From: JAUREX01 sp044356825 | GTDB taxonomy: Bacteria > Pseudomonadota > Alphaproteobacteria > Rhodobacterales > Rhodobacteraceae | Assembly (NCBI GenBank): GCA_044356825.1 | Contig: JBIKVM010000001.1 | Coordinates: 1-51,395, forward strand | Length of the DNA stretch: 51,395 nucleotides | Direction of reading: 5' to 3' | Part shown: piece after piece, positions 24,729-33,223 of the stretch | Numbering within the stretch: the stretch's first letter is position 1 | Layout of the letters: every line of letters starts with the position of its first letter | Translations under genes and position numbers: made by a program | Notes under the pieces: generated by a model | What the model was told of the DNA's origin: nothing | The model's database searches: none | Seen by the model: only the letters and a program-made list of their open reading frames with translations

Positions 24729-25916
24729 CTAATAGGCCATGCCGGCCACACGACGGCCGAAGGCGGTTTCATCGCGCCGCAGACGCAATCCGTCGGAGGG
24801 CGCATCGACGATGATGTCAGTTGCGGTTATGACCCCCTCGGCATGCAGCACGAGCGCCCGCTGCATCACGTTCTCGAGTTCGCGCACGTTGCCCGGCCAG
24901 TCATGGGCCAGCAACAGCGCGACCGCATCCTCGCCGAGCATCGGCATTGGCGTGCCGGGCGGGCAATGCTTGCGCAAGAGCGCGGCCGCGATCGCCACGA
25001 TATCGTCGCGCCGCTCCGCGAGCGCGCGCGTCGCCAGCGGAAAGACGTTCAAGCGATAGAAGAGATCCTCGCGGAAGCGGTTCTGGCGGACTTCTTCGTG
25101 GATGTCGCGGTTCGTCGTCGCGACGATGCGGACATCGACCTTGATCTCCGCCTGGCCGCCAAGCGGGGTCACGGTGCGCTCCTGCAGCACGCGCAAGAGC
25201 TTCGATTGCAGCCCGAGCGGCATCTCGGAAATCTCGTCCAGCAGCAGCGTGCCCCCCTCGGCGGCGCGGAAGATCCCCTTGTTGGCAAGCGACGCGCCGG
25301 TGAACGCACCCTTCTCGTGGCCAAACAGCACGGCCTCGAGCATGTTCTCGGGGATCGCGGCACAGTTGATCGCGACAAAGGGGTTGCCCCGGCGGACCGA
25401 GCGCAGATGGACATAGCGCGCGAGCACTTCCTTGCCGGTCCCCGTCGGTCCGTTGACGAAGACCGTCACGTCCGATCGCGCAACGCGGTCTGCAAGTTCC
25501 ATCAGCCGCGTCGTCGAGGGATCGGCCGCGATCATGTTCGAGGTTTCGGCACACAGGACGTCCGCGGCATGGAGCAGCGCGAAATCCTGCGCGAGCGGCA
25601 GGCCGGCGCGCGCAGTCGGCAGGCCCATCCGGATTACCCGGCCGCCCAGCTCGGTTTCGCAGACAAGGGTCGCGGCAGACTCGTCGAGGATCACGACAAG
25701 ACGAGGCCGCAGTGGCCGAAGCCGCTCAGTCAGCGCGCGCAACCCGCCGGCCGCGGCAACTGCGGCGGCCCCGCATGCATAGGCTGCCCCTGGTTGCACG
25801 CCGGGATCTCGGCCAGGATCGGCCGAAACCACCGCCCGGACCTTGCGGCGGGAAATCGCCTCGGCGAGCCGTTCGGCTGCAGCGAACCCGTTTGCATCGA
25901 TCACGACGTCGGACAT
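24729..25916 (-). CDS. fleT: Sigma-54 activator FleT
   Basis: The 395-aa product has an N-terminal domain of about 130 residues unlike a receiver or FleQ domain, then an AAA+ domain with Walker A GPTGTGKE (156-163), the sigma-54 contact loop GAFTGA (203-208) and Walker B GGTLLLDE (221-228). The C-terminus stops shortly after PGNVREL and contains no recognisable HTH. This fits the FleT partner of FleQ known from R. sphaeroides, encoded at the head of fliEFGHIJ. I placed the start at ATG 25916, preceded by GGGAG and a sigma-54 promoter. Confidence 0.88.
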   Translation of the reverse strand: MSDVVIDANGFAAAERLAEAISRRKVRAVVSADPGRDPGVQPGAAYACGAAAVAAAGGLRALTERLRPLRPRLVVILDESAATLVCETELGGRVIRMGLPTARAGLPLAQDFALLHAADVLCAETSNMIAADPSTTRLMELADRVARSDVTVFVNGPTGTGKEVLARYVHLRSVRRGNPFVAINCAAIPENMLEAVLFGHEKGAFTGASLANKGIFRAAEGGTLLLDEISEMPLGLQSKLLRVLQERTVTPLGGQAEIKVDVRIVATTNRDIHEEVRQNRFREDLFYRLNVFPLATRALAERRDDIVAIAAALLRKHCPPGTPMPMLGEDAVALLLAHDWPGNVRELENVMQRALVLHAEGVITATDIIVDAPSDGLRLRRDETAFGRRVAGMAY

Positions 25917-25946
25917 CTTGCGCACTCCCTTGCGTCTCAAAGGAAA

Positions 25947-25962
25947 GGCAAGAAGCGGGCCA
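25947..25962 (-). promoter_or_regulatory. Sigma-54 promoter of fleT-fliEFGHIJ
   Basis: The minus strand reads TGGCCCGCTTCTTGCC, with TGGC and TTGC intact and GG-N10-GC spacing. The predicted start near 25936 is 20 nt before the fleT ATG. Upstream lies a half-site TGTCGGAAT (25978-25986) and a marked AT-rich stretch (about 25995-26035) that could be bent by IHF. Confidence 0.82.
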
Positions 25963-26149
25963 ACCCCCGCAGGGCCTGTCGGAATGCCCCGATCAAAGCA
26001 CACAAATATCTGACTTATATAAATTATTCAGGATTTGTCTGGACTGCGGAACAGCGCCCGGAACGGGCTTTGATCGGTGTCGGAAACACGTCACACCGAG
26101 CAGGCGATCCGATCGGCCAACCATGCGGGCGTCGGGAATCCGCCGCCCG
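25963..26149. other. Intergenic region between fliL2 and fleT
   Basis: No gene is seen here. Besides the half-site TGTCGGAAT it holds an AT-rich block with TATATAAG-like sequence on the minus strand, which could be a sigma-70 -10 or an IHF-bent segment, and GTGTCGGAAACAC at about 26078-26090, a short dyad. Confidence 0.4.
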
Positions 26150-26773
26150 TCAGGTCAGCACGAAAGAGGTGATGATGACTTCCTCGATGTCGGGTTCGAG
26201 GCCCTCGGACACCAGCCAGTCATTCAAAAGCGTGCGGATCCGTTCGGTCAGGGCGCGCCGAGCTTCGACCGTGCGCAGATCCTCGGCGGCAACGTCGGCG
26301 AGTGTGTCCATGATCAGGCCACGTACGACGGCTTCGCGTTCCTGAAGGCGCAATATGACCCCTTCGGAAAACATTGGCGGCAGGAAAACGCTGACGGACA
26401 GTTCGAGACTGAAAAGACCCGAGCCGTCGCGGGCATTTCCGGCAAAAGCCGACGCGAAGCTGAAGTAGCGATAGGAGGGGGGAATGATCTGGCCTTGCTC
26501 GTCGACCTGGACGCGCTCTTCGCCCGTGGCCGTGGCTTCGGCGCCCGCGGGCACGGCTTCGCCCTGGGCGGGTGCCTCACCCTCGGCGGGTGCCGCCGTC
26601 GCTTCGGCGGCGGGCGCATCCGTGTCGGCGGGCGCGGTGGCCTCGAAGCGGTCGCGATAGGGCTGGAGGTGTTCGGCGCGCGGCCCGACTGCGGCGTGGC
26701 CGCCGATGAAGGCCGCAAGCACGATGAAACCCGGCAGGATATAGACGATCCCCTGGAGGAGAAGAGCCTTCAT
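26150..26773 (-). CDS. Second FliL-type protein
   Basis: The 207-aa product has one N-terminal membrane helix (residues 5-25) and an Ala/Pro/Glu-rich linker (about 45-90). The C-terminal domain contains SLELSVSVFLPP and ends IEEVIITSFVLT, which matches the end of FliL domains (FliL here ends GLYFTSFILQ). It is distinct from FliL at 16145-16774. It ends the flgP-flgT-flgA-flgM operon. The ATG at 26773 is chosen for the membrane helix position. Confidence 0.75.
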   Translation of the reverse strand: MKALLLQGIVYILPGFIVLAAFIGGHAAVGPRAEHLQPYRDRFEATAPADTDAPAAEATAAPAEGEAPAQGEAVPAGAEATATGEERVQVDEQGQIIPPSYRYFSFASAFAGNARDGSGLFSLELSVSVFLPPMFSEGVILRLQEREAVVRGLIMDTLADVAAEDLRTVEARRALTERIRTLLNDWLVSEGLEPDIEEVIITSFVLT

Positions 26774-26893
26774 CCGACAGACCCCGCACGCTTGCCCGGG
26801 GTCGTCCCCGAGCGAAAAATGCACCCGAGGTCCGGATGGCACCCGCCACCGGACCTGCTGACGCCAGACGGCGCCCCCTGCATCGCGCCGTTG

Positions 26894-27199
26894 TCAGCCG
26901 CGCGAGATGTCCGCCTTCAGATAGGATCCGAAGCCCGACAGGACCTGCACATGCGCGCGCAGCCGCAACTCGATCCGGCGCACGTCTTCGCGCAGCGCCT
27001 CGAGCGACAGCCGGTCAACCCCCTCGGTCTCGGGCCGCACCGCCATCGTCTCGGCGAGCGCGCTCGTGACCGTCTGGAGATCGGATGTCGCCGACGTCAG
27101 GGCCTCGGCATCATGCAGACTGCCCGCCACCCGTCCAAGGGTGTCGCGCAGGGCATCGAGGCGTCCGTTCAGGTCGGTCGGCATCGCGTCGTGGTCCAT
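26894..27199 (-). CDS. FlgN-like chaperone (101 aa)
   Basis: The small, helical, charged protein ends LRAHVQVLSGFGSYLKADI. Size, coiled-coil character and position directly after flgM match FlgN, the chaperone for hook-filament junction proteins. Sequence conservation is low in this family, so the name is tentative. The ATG has GAGGGC upstream and lies 10 nt after flgM. Confidence 0.6.
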   Translation of the reverse strand: MDHDAMPTDLNGRLDALRDTLGRVAGSLHDAEALTSATSDLQTVTSALAETMAVRPETEGVDRLSLEALREDVRRIELRLRAHVQVLSGFGSYLKADISRG

Positions 27200-27209
27200 C
27201 TTCAGGCCC

Positions 27210-27509
27210 TCAACCCTTGAGTTGAAGGTAGCTTTCCATCAGCCGGTCGGCCACCCGATCGAGATCGATCGGATAGTTCCCCTTGCGGATGGCGTCCTTG
27301 ATCCGTCCAACGGCTTCGATGTCGATGGGCGGTTCGCTCTTCATTGCCGCCACGGTCGCCTTCGACTGCAAGTCGCTGGTCGGGGCCGCAGGTGCTGTCG
27401 AAGCGGCTTTCGCCACCTCGGCCGCAGCCTTGCGGTCAGCCAGTTCCTTGGCAATCGATGCGCCAGGGACGGACACTCTGTGTGCCGTATGCTTGATGTG
27501 ATCAACCAT
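27210..27509 (-). CDS. flgM: Anti-sigma-28 factor FlgM
   Basis: The 99-aa product has a disordered Ala/Pro/Lys-rich N-terminal part and the FlgM C-terminal helical region (PIDIEAVGRIKDAIRKGNYP, then LDRVADRLMESYLQL). FlgM binds FliA until the hook is complete and is then exported. RBS GGAGGGTG precedes the ATG. The fliA it would control is at 36341-37084. Confidence 0.9.
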   Translation of the reverse strand: MVDHIKHTAHRVSVPGASIAKELADRKAAAEVAKAASTAPAAPTSDLQSKATVAAMKSEPPIDIEAVGRIKDAIRKGNYPIDLDRVADRLMESYLQLKG

Positions 27510-27544
27510 GACACCCTCCTTACGCGATGGGAAACGACCGCAGA

Positions 27545-29131
27545 CTAGTTCATGTTAGCGATGGGACGTATTTTTTCCGAGCCTTCGACGACGCCCTGGA
27601 TGATCTCGCCGGAAGAAACGTTCTCGACCTCGATGATGTCACCCAGTTGGCCGTTGCCGACGGCGCGGCCGGGTGTCACGATCTCGAAGCCGCCGATCGC
27701 ATTCACGATCATGAGCGGATTGCCCTCGCGCACGAGCCAGTCGTAATCGAGGTGCCGGGCGTGGAGCGCGCGCCCCTCACCGAGCGTCTGGGTCAGCGTG
27801 CGCCCGATCACGTCGGATGCGTTCGTGAACAGCCCGGTAGAGGCCTTCTGCGGCGCCGGGATCATCATAACATCGTCCTCGGTCAGAACCGCCCCCTTGC
27901 GCAGGCTGCGCCGGAGCGCCGCGACGACGACACCCGAGCTGGCCGCGTCCGCAGCCTTCTCGCCGGTGTTGGCCTCAGCGGCAGGGGCCGGCATCGCTTC
28001 GGCCGCCTCGGCCTCTAGAGCCGCAACCGCCGTTGCATCGGGCAAGGGTGAGGACAGGTTCGTCCGCACGAGCAGCGACCACTCGAAGGGCGTCGTGCAG
28101 CGCACCGTGACCATGCTCCAGTCGGTTCCGTTGCGCGGTTCTGCACCGAGGGGTTCGGAGCAGGGATAGAAGCGCCGGGTCGCGGGGATCACGGGCTCGC
28201 CACGCAGGCCGGCAGCCTGCAGGAGGTCGATCACCGCCGCTTCGACATGTGCGGCCGTGACATCGAAGGCCCCGGTTGCATCGGCGGCCGTTGCGGCGTC
28301 CTCGACGGTGCGCACATAGACGGCCCATTCGAGCGGTTCGGAGCAACGCACCTCGACCGTCCGCCAGTCCGAGCCGAAGCGCGGCGCGGCCTTGAGTTCG
28401 CTCGAGCAGGGAAAGAAGCGGCGCAGGCGCGACACGAGCGGGGTCGCGGCGATCCCCTCTTCGCTCAGCGCACGCCTGACCGCGGCCTCGATGTCGGTGG
28501 CGGTCGCGCGCGGTGCCGAGTCAAGCGCGGTTGTGCTCGCGGGGCCCCGGCGGGCAACGGTTCGGACATTGAGCGACCAGCGCGCCGGGGCGGGGCAACT
28601 GACGGCAACCGTCCGCCAATCACCCTCGATCCGCGGCGCGACATCGAGCGGTGCCGCACAGGGGTAGAAGACGCGCGACTGGTTCACGACCGGCACGGCA
28701 TCAAGCGCCGCCGCATCGAGTTTGGCCTGAACCGCCGCGACGATCTCTGCTGCATCAACCTGCCGGACGGGATCGGGGACTCCCGCGGCATCGGCCGGCA
28801 GCGCAGCGCCGCTGCGGACCATCACCGACCAGCGGACAGGCGCCGGGCAGGTGACGTTGACAGTGCGCCAGTCGTCGCCATTGCGCGGCGTGACCTCGAG
28901 TGGCGCGCCGCAAGGATTGAACTGGCGCCCGGGCGGAATCACGGGGTCGGCCTCGTAGCCCTGCTCCTGAAGGACGCGGCGGACGCGCGCAGCTACCTCG
29001 GCACCCGAGACGACCTGTGCCCCGGCCATCTGCTCGGCCAGGGTGGGGGGCGGATCCTGTTCGGGCGCCGACACCGCGGGCCCTGCCGCGAGACAGGCCA
29101 TGAGCGCGAGGACGAAGCGGCGGATCGCCAT
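27545..29131 (-). CDS. flgA: P-ring assembly protein FlgA with four tandem N-terminal modules
   Basis: The 528-aa product has a signal peptide (1-22) and a C-terminal SAF/FlgA domain (about 400-528) with LRKGAVLTEDDVMMIPAP and DIIEVENVSSGEIIQG. FlgA chaperones P-ring assembly in the periplasm. Unusually, four copies of an about 65-residue module precede it (residues about 43-107, 126-192, 210-276, 292-358). Each has F-x-PC, DWRTV (DWSMV in copy 4) and a second cysteine exactly 21 residues later (C74/95, C158/179, C242/263, C324/345). Enteric FlgA is about 220 aa. I placed the start at ATG 29131, overlapping flgT by 1 nt. Confidence 0.9.
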   Translation of the reverse strand: MAIRRFVLALMACLAAGPAVSAPEQDPPPTLAEQMAGAQVVSGAEVAARVRRVLQEQGYEADPVIPPGRQFNPCGAPLEVTPRNGDDWRTVNVTCPAPVRWSVMVRSGAALPADAAGVPDPVRQVDAAEIVAAVQAKLDAAALDAVPVVNQSRVFYPCAAPLDVAPRIEGDWRTVAVSCPAPARWSLNVRTVARRGPASTTALDSAPRATATDIEAAVRRALSEEGIAATPLVSRLRRFFPCSSELKAAPRFGSDWRTVEVRCSEPLEWAVYVRTVEDAATAADATGAFDVTAAHVEAAVIDLLQAAGLRGEPVIPATRRFYPCSEPLGAEPRNGTDWSMVTVRCTTPFEWSLLVRTNLSSPLPDATAVAALEAEAAEAMPAPAAEANTGEKAADAASSGVVVAALRRSLRKGAVLTEDDVMMIPAPQKASTGLFTNASDVIGRTLTQTLGEGRALHARHLDYDWLVREGNPLMIVNAIGGFEIVTPGRAVGNGQLGDIIEVENVSSGEIIQGVVEGSEKIRPIANMN

Positions 29132-30279
29132 CAGCGCACCTCCATGAAGCGCGCCTTGGCGCCGGCCAACGCGGCGGTGTCGCGCGTGCGATCGATGGGT
29201 CGCAGCCGGACCGAGGAGTCCTCGATCCCGATGATCTCGAGGATCGTGTAGGGCGTCGAACTGCCCTCGGTATAGGCGAGGTGGTTGCGCGTGAGGCCGT
29301 GGCGCCGCCCGAACGGCAGGCTGAGGGTTCCGTCCCCGGCAGCCGCGAGCATCCCCACGAGCGGGCGGCACACGATGTCGCGAACCAGCGCATCGACATG
29401 CGCCTCGAGCCCCGCCGTCAACTCGGCAACGACCGTGGCGCGGTCTCGGCGGGAGATCGGGTTCATAAGCGCGAGCGTCCCCGTTCCGGGCAGACGGACA
29501 CTGCGGCGCAAGACGGCCTGCGCGCCCTCCTCGGTTCCTCCGGAGAACAGGCGCGACGCGATCTCGAGTTCGATCTCTGGGCCTTCGATCAGCCCCACTG
29601 CGGTGGATCCCGCGCGGATCTCTACCATGGTGTCAAAACCGAAACCGTTCGAGGCGACACCCGCGGCGAGCGGCCGCATCCCCGTCAGGGTTGCGTAATC
29701 GAAGGCGGGGTTGGCCGTGGCGCTCGACATCACCTCCTGAGCCGATGAGCCGACGCTCCCCGCGAAGTCGACCGAACGATGCGCGCCGAGCTGTTCCATC
29801 AGCGCGGCCGCGACGTCCTGCACCACGGGCTGAAGCCATGCGGGGGCGCGCGGATCGAGCACAAGTGACGGCCGGAACGCCATGATCGAGACGCGCACCT
29901 CGCGCGGGCAATCGGCAATCGGCTGGATCTCGCCCAGCAGCGCACGGACGCGGATCCGCGTTGCCTCGCCGACGCGCTCCTCGGAGAGGATCGAATAGTC
30001 AAGGATGCGCGATGCGGGCCGCACGACAAGCTGATCGGTCACGATCTCGCTGCGCGAAAGGGCGGTGAAGCCAGTGACCTCCGCTCCCCCGATCATGGCT
30101 GCCTGATAGAGCGCCTCTTCGAGCGCGCGCCGCCGCGTAGCCGATGCGGCACCTTGGACCGTGTCGACGGCCTGCCCCTCGGCCTCAACCGTCATCACCT
30201 GCGCCGCAGCCGGCAGGGCATGCCCCGCCGCGGCGATGACCAGCGCAAGCAGCGCGGCAGGGATGATGGGCCGGCTCAC
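29131..30279 (-). CDS. flgT: FlgT-like flagellar protein (H-ring type)
   Basis: The 382-aa product has a signal peptide (1-26, ending LPAAAQ). An N-terminal domain with EGQAVDTVQGAASATRRRAL matches the FlgT N-terminal fold. A middle domain follows, and the C-terminal domain ends EIIGIEDSSVRLRPIDRT. FlgT forms the H ring in Vibrio, and a distant homologue in R. sphaeroides is known to be needed for rotation. The start is GTG at 30279, with GAGGG upstream, 10 nt after flgP. The stop overlaps flgA. Confidence 0.75.
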   Translation of the reverse strand: MSRPIIPAALLALVIAAAGHALPAAAQVMTVEAEGQAVDTVQGAASATRRRALEEALYQAAMIGGAEVTGFTALSRSEIVTDQLVVRPASRILDYSILSEERVGEATRIRVRALLGEIQPIADCPREVRVSIMAFRPSLVLDPRAPAWLQPVVQDVAAALMEQLGAHRSVDFAGSVGSSAQEVMSSATANPAFDYATLTGMRPLAAGVASNGFGFDTMVEIRAGSTAVGLIEGPEIELEIASRLFSGGTEEGAQAVLRRSVRLPGTGTLALMNPISRRDRATVVAELTAGLEAHVDALVRDIVCRPLVGMLAAAGDGTLSLPFGRRHGLTRNHLAYTEGSSTPYTILEIIGIEDSSVRLRPIDRTRDTAALAGAKARFMEVR

Positions 30280-30289
30280 GGAAAATCCC

Positions 30290-30826
30290 TCAGCCGGCGC
30301 GACGGGCAGCGCGCAAAAGCTGATCGACCATCTCGCGGTCGATCTCGAGCAGCACCTCGTAGGTATCGCTGCCCTTGGGTTCGATGCGCACGGTGCGTGC
30401 GCCCCGGATGGTGCCCGCGACAGACGCGCGCAACGTATCGCTCTGGACCACCGCATCGGCAATCGAGGTCTGGCTGTCGATGCGCAGCCCGTGAATCTTT
30501 TCGGTCAGCTCGCGCATCGCCTCGAGCCGCGCGGCGCGGATCGCCATCAGCCGGCGATGGGTCTGCGACTTGCCATGCTGGGCAGAGACAACCGCATAAC
30601 CAACTCCACTGATCGTGGGGACCGTGCGCGCCGCCGTGTCGTTCACGTCAAGCACCTGCTGCGTGCGCAGGAGGTCCTGCGTGGCCGAAGGTCCCTGATC
30701 GGACGCCCCCGCGAAGGGAAGACTCAACGACCCGGTGCAGCCCGAGACGGCCAGCCCGAGGCCGAGCGCTAGCACCGTCGGCAGGACAGCCGGACGGGCG
30801 CGGTGGATCGTGAATTCATGTGCCAA
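30290..30826 (-). CDS. flgP: FlgP-like lipoprotein (LPP20 type)
   Basis: The 178-aa product has a lipoprotein signal with a lipobox (GLAVSGC) at the end of a hydrophobic stretch. The mature part contains RRLMAIRAARLEAMRELTEK followed by IHGLRIDS, the LPP20/FlgP motif region. In Vibrio, FlgP makes an outer-membrane ring and is encoded next to flgT. The only in-frame start giving a normal lipoprotein signal is TTG at 30826, with AAGGAG 7 nt upstream. A sigma-54 promoter lies 25 nt before it. Confidence 0.8.
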   Translation of the reverse strand: MAHEFTIHRARPAVLPTVLALGLGLAVSGCTGSLSLPFAGASDQGPSATQDLLRTQQVLDVNDTAARTVPTISGVGYAVVSAQHGKSQTHRRLMAIRAARLEAMRELTEKIHGLRIDSQTSIADAVVQSDTLRASVAGTIRGARTVRIEPKGSDTYEVLLEIDREMVDQLLRAARRAG

Positions 30827-30861
30827 GGTGCCGCTCCTTCGCAAGGGTTGCAAAGGACGGG

Positions 30862-30877
30862 TGCACGAACCGTGCCA
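30862..30877 (-). promoter_or_regulatory. Sigma-54 promoter of flgP-flgT-flgA-flgM
   Basis: The minus strand reads TGGCACGGTTCGTGCA, a full -24 box and a -12 box with one change (GTGC for TTGC). Spacing is correct. The predicted start near 30851 leaves 25 nt to the flgP TTG. Confidence 0.75.
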
Positions 30878-30918
30878 GACGGCCCGGACGAGGTTGCCTG
30901 AGGCCGCAACCATGCGGG

Positions 30919-30934
30919 TGGCACAGGTTTTGCT
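30919..30934 (+). promoter_or_regulatory. Sigma-54 promoter of flhA-flhF-flhG-fliA
   Basis: TGGCACAGGTTTTGCT matches the consensus at all key positions with GG-N10-GC spacing. The predicted start is near 30945, 141 nt upstream of flhA. The -24 boxes of this and the flgP promoter face each other across 41 bp. Confidence 0.82.
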
Positions 30935-31085
30935 TTCATGGATCGGAGAGATCTCGTCCAAGTGCGGAAGGCGCGGCAGAGATGGCAGCGATGGCAGGAA
31001 AAACCAGGGGGAACGGGTTCGGAACGGGCCACGGCATGACCCTTGGCCGAGGAACCCGGCGGGATTCCGACAGTCGGTGCCTGTC

Positions 31086-33212
31086 ATGGAACTGACACGC
31101 GGCCGGATGGTCCCAGGCGATCTGCGCGGCGCCCTCGGAAGCGCGATCCTTCCGATCGGCATCCTCGCCGTCGTCGCGATGATGGTGCTGCCGCTGCCGG
31201 TCATGCTGCTCGACATGTTCTTCGTCGTGAACATCCTCGTTTCGCTGCTCATCCTGCTCGTGGCGATGCACACCTATCGTCCGGTCGATTTCTCGTCCTT
31301 CCCCACGGTGCTCCTGATCGCGACGATCCTCAGGCTCGCGCTCAACGTGGCCTCGACACGCATCGTGCTGGCCGAGGGGCACACGGGCGATGATGCGGCC
31401 GGACAGGTCATCAAGTCGTTCGGCGAGTTCGTGATCGCAGGCAACTACGTGGTCGGGATCTTCGTCTTCGCGATCCTCGTCATCATCAACCTCATCGTCA
31501 TCACCAAGGGCGCGGGGCGCGTGTCCGAAGTTTCGGCGCGCTTCACGCTCGATGCGTTGCCCGGCAAGCAGATGGCGATCGACGCCGACCTCAACGCAGG
31601 GCTCCTGACGGCCGAGGAGGCGACGAAGCGCCGCCAGGAAGTCGCGCAAGAGGCGGACTTCTACGGCTCGATGGATGGTGCATCGAAATTCGTGAAGGGC
31701 GACGCGATCGCAGGCCTTCTCATCCTTGCCATCAACATCGTCGGCGGTCTCATCATCGGGACTGTACAGCATGGGCTGGGCATCGGCGAAGCGGCCGAGA
31801 TCTACATCCTGCTCTCGATCGGCGACGGCCTCGTCGCGCAGATCCCCTCGCTCCTGCTCTCGATCGCGACCGCGATCATCGTGACGCGCGTCTCCTCGAC
31901 CGAGGACATGGCCGAGCACATTGGAAAACAGGTAAATCTCTCGCGCGCCTGGATCCCTTCGGCGTTGGTGATGTTCATTCTCGGCGTGACGCCGGGGATG
32001 CCCAACCAGCTCTTCCTGACCTTCGCGGCGCTGGCGGCGGGGGCAGGCTATCTGGCCCGCCGAGCCGAAATCGCGCGCGCCGAGGAACCCGAGGAAGAAC
32101 CCGAGGCCGCCGCTGGTGAAGGCCCGGCGAAAGAGGCGATCACGCTCGAGGATGTCACCGACTATTCTCCGGTCTCGCTCCAGCTCGGCTATGGCCTCAT
32201 CTCGATGGTGGATGGCGACGAGGGCAGCCCCCTTGTCACCCGTATCACCGGGATCCGGCGCGAGGTGTCGCGCGCGCTCGGTTTCGTCGTGCCCGGCGTG
32301 CGCATCCGCGACGACCTCGGGCTCGAGCCCAACCAGTACCGCATCCGCATCGGCCAGACGATCGTCGGCGAGGATCGAGTCTTTCCCGACCGCAAGCTCG
32401 CGCTCGCGGGGGATCGGACGGCGGTCAGGATCGACGGGGTCGAGGTCAAGGATCCGTCGTTCGGAATGGACGCGACCTGGATCCGCCCGCAGCAGCAGGC
32501 CGAGGCCGAGGCGAACGACTATGTCGTGATCGAGCCCGAGTCGGTCCTTGCGACGCACCTCAGCCAGCTTCTCTACAAGCACGCGGCCGAACTCGTGGGG
32601 CAGGACGATGTGCAGGCGCTGGTCGACAACCTCGCCAAGAACAGCCCCAACCTCGTGCAATCGGTCGTGCCGAAACTCGTGCCGCTGCATGTGCTGACGG
32701 CGGTGCTGCGCGCGCTCCTGCACGAGCGGATCCCGATCGCGGACCTGCGGCGGATCCTCGAGGGGCTCGCGAACCTCTCGAACCGCAATGCCCCGCCGAC
32801 AGAGATGGCCGAGGCACTGCGGCCCGCACTTGTGCCGCTCCTCATCCAGCAGGTGGCGCCGCTCGGTAAGCCGCTGCCCGTCATCACCCTGACGCCCGAC
32901 CTCGAGCAGCTCCTGCTGCGGACCCTGCGCCAGTCGAGCGAGGGCGAGCTCGTCCTCGAGGGCGAGCTTGCCCAGCAGCTCGTGACCTCGATCAACGAGA
33001 CATCCGAGCGGATGTCGGCCGAGGGAAAGCCCGGCGTCACCGTCGTCGCACCCCAGATCCGGCGCGCCTTCGCCGCCTTCCTGCGCGGCCACATGCCCGA
33101 CGCCATCGTGCTGAGCTATACTGAACTGCCCGAAAACCGCCGTGTCGAGGTCGCCGCGACCATCGGCGGGGCGGGTGCGCTGCCCCGCGAAACCGGCCCC
33201 AAGACCAGATGA
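31086..33212 (+). CDS. flhA: Flagellar export gate protein FlhA
   Basis: The 708-aa product has eight predicted N-terminal membrane helices with the FHIPEP region (STRIVLAEGH, VITKGAGRVSEVSARFTLDA, PGKQMAIDADLNAGL) and a large cytoplasmic C-terminal domain. FlhA is the export gate platform that docks chaperone-substrate complexes. The ATG at 31086 (MELTRGRMVPGDLRG) gives the usual N-terminus, although no strong RBS is visible; ATG at MVPGDLRG is an alternative. It heads a plus-strand operon. Confidence 0.96.
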   Translation: MELTRGRMVPGDLRGALGSAILPIGILAVVAMMVLPLPVMLLDMFFVVNILVSLLILLVAMHTYRPVDFSSFPTVLLIATILRLALNVASTRIVLAEGHTGDDAAGQVIKSFGEFVIAGNYVVGIFVFAILVIINLIVITKGAGRVSEVSARFTLDALPGKQMAIDADLNAGLLTAEEATKRRQEVAQEADFYGSMDGASKFVKGDAIAGLLILAINIVGGLIIGTVQHGLGIGEAAEIYILLSIGDGLVAQIPSLLLSIATAIIVTRVSSTEDMAEHIGKQVNLSRAWIPSALVMFILGVTPGMPNQLFLTFAALAAGAGYLARRAEIARAEEPEEEPEAAAGEGPAKEAITLEDVTDYSPVSLQLGYGLISMVDGDEGSPLVTRITGIRREVSRALGFVVPGVRIRDDLGLEPNQYRIRIGQTIVGEDRVFPDRKLALAGDRTAVRIDGVEVKDPSFGMDATWIRPQQQAEAEANDYVVIEPESVLATHLSQLLYKHAAELVGQDDVQALVDNLAKNSPNLVQSVVPKLVPLHVLTAVLRALLHERIPIADLRRILEGLANLSNRNAPPTEMAEALRPALVPLLIQQVAPLGKPLPVITLTPDLEQLLLRTLRQSSEGELVLEGELAQQLVTSINETSERMSAEGKPGVTVVAPQIRRAFAAFLRGHMPDAIVLSYTELPENRRVEVAATIGGAGALPRETGPKTR

Positions 33213-33223
33213 GGTGAACGGCC

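Noticed and set aside
30936..33092. A 718-codon minus-strand frame opposite flhA
   Set aside because: Antisense shadow of flhA, with low-complexity His/Arg/Asp composition.
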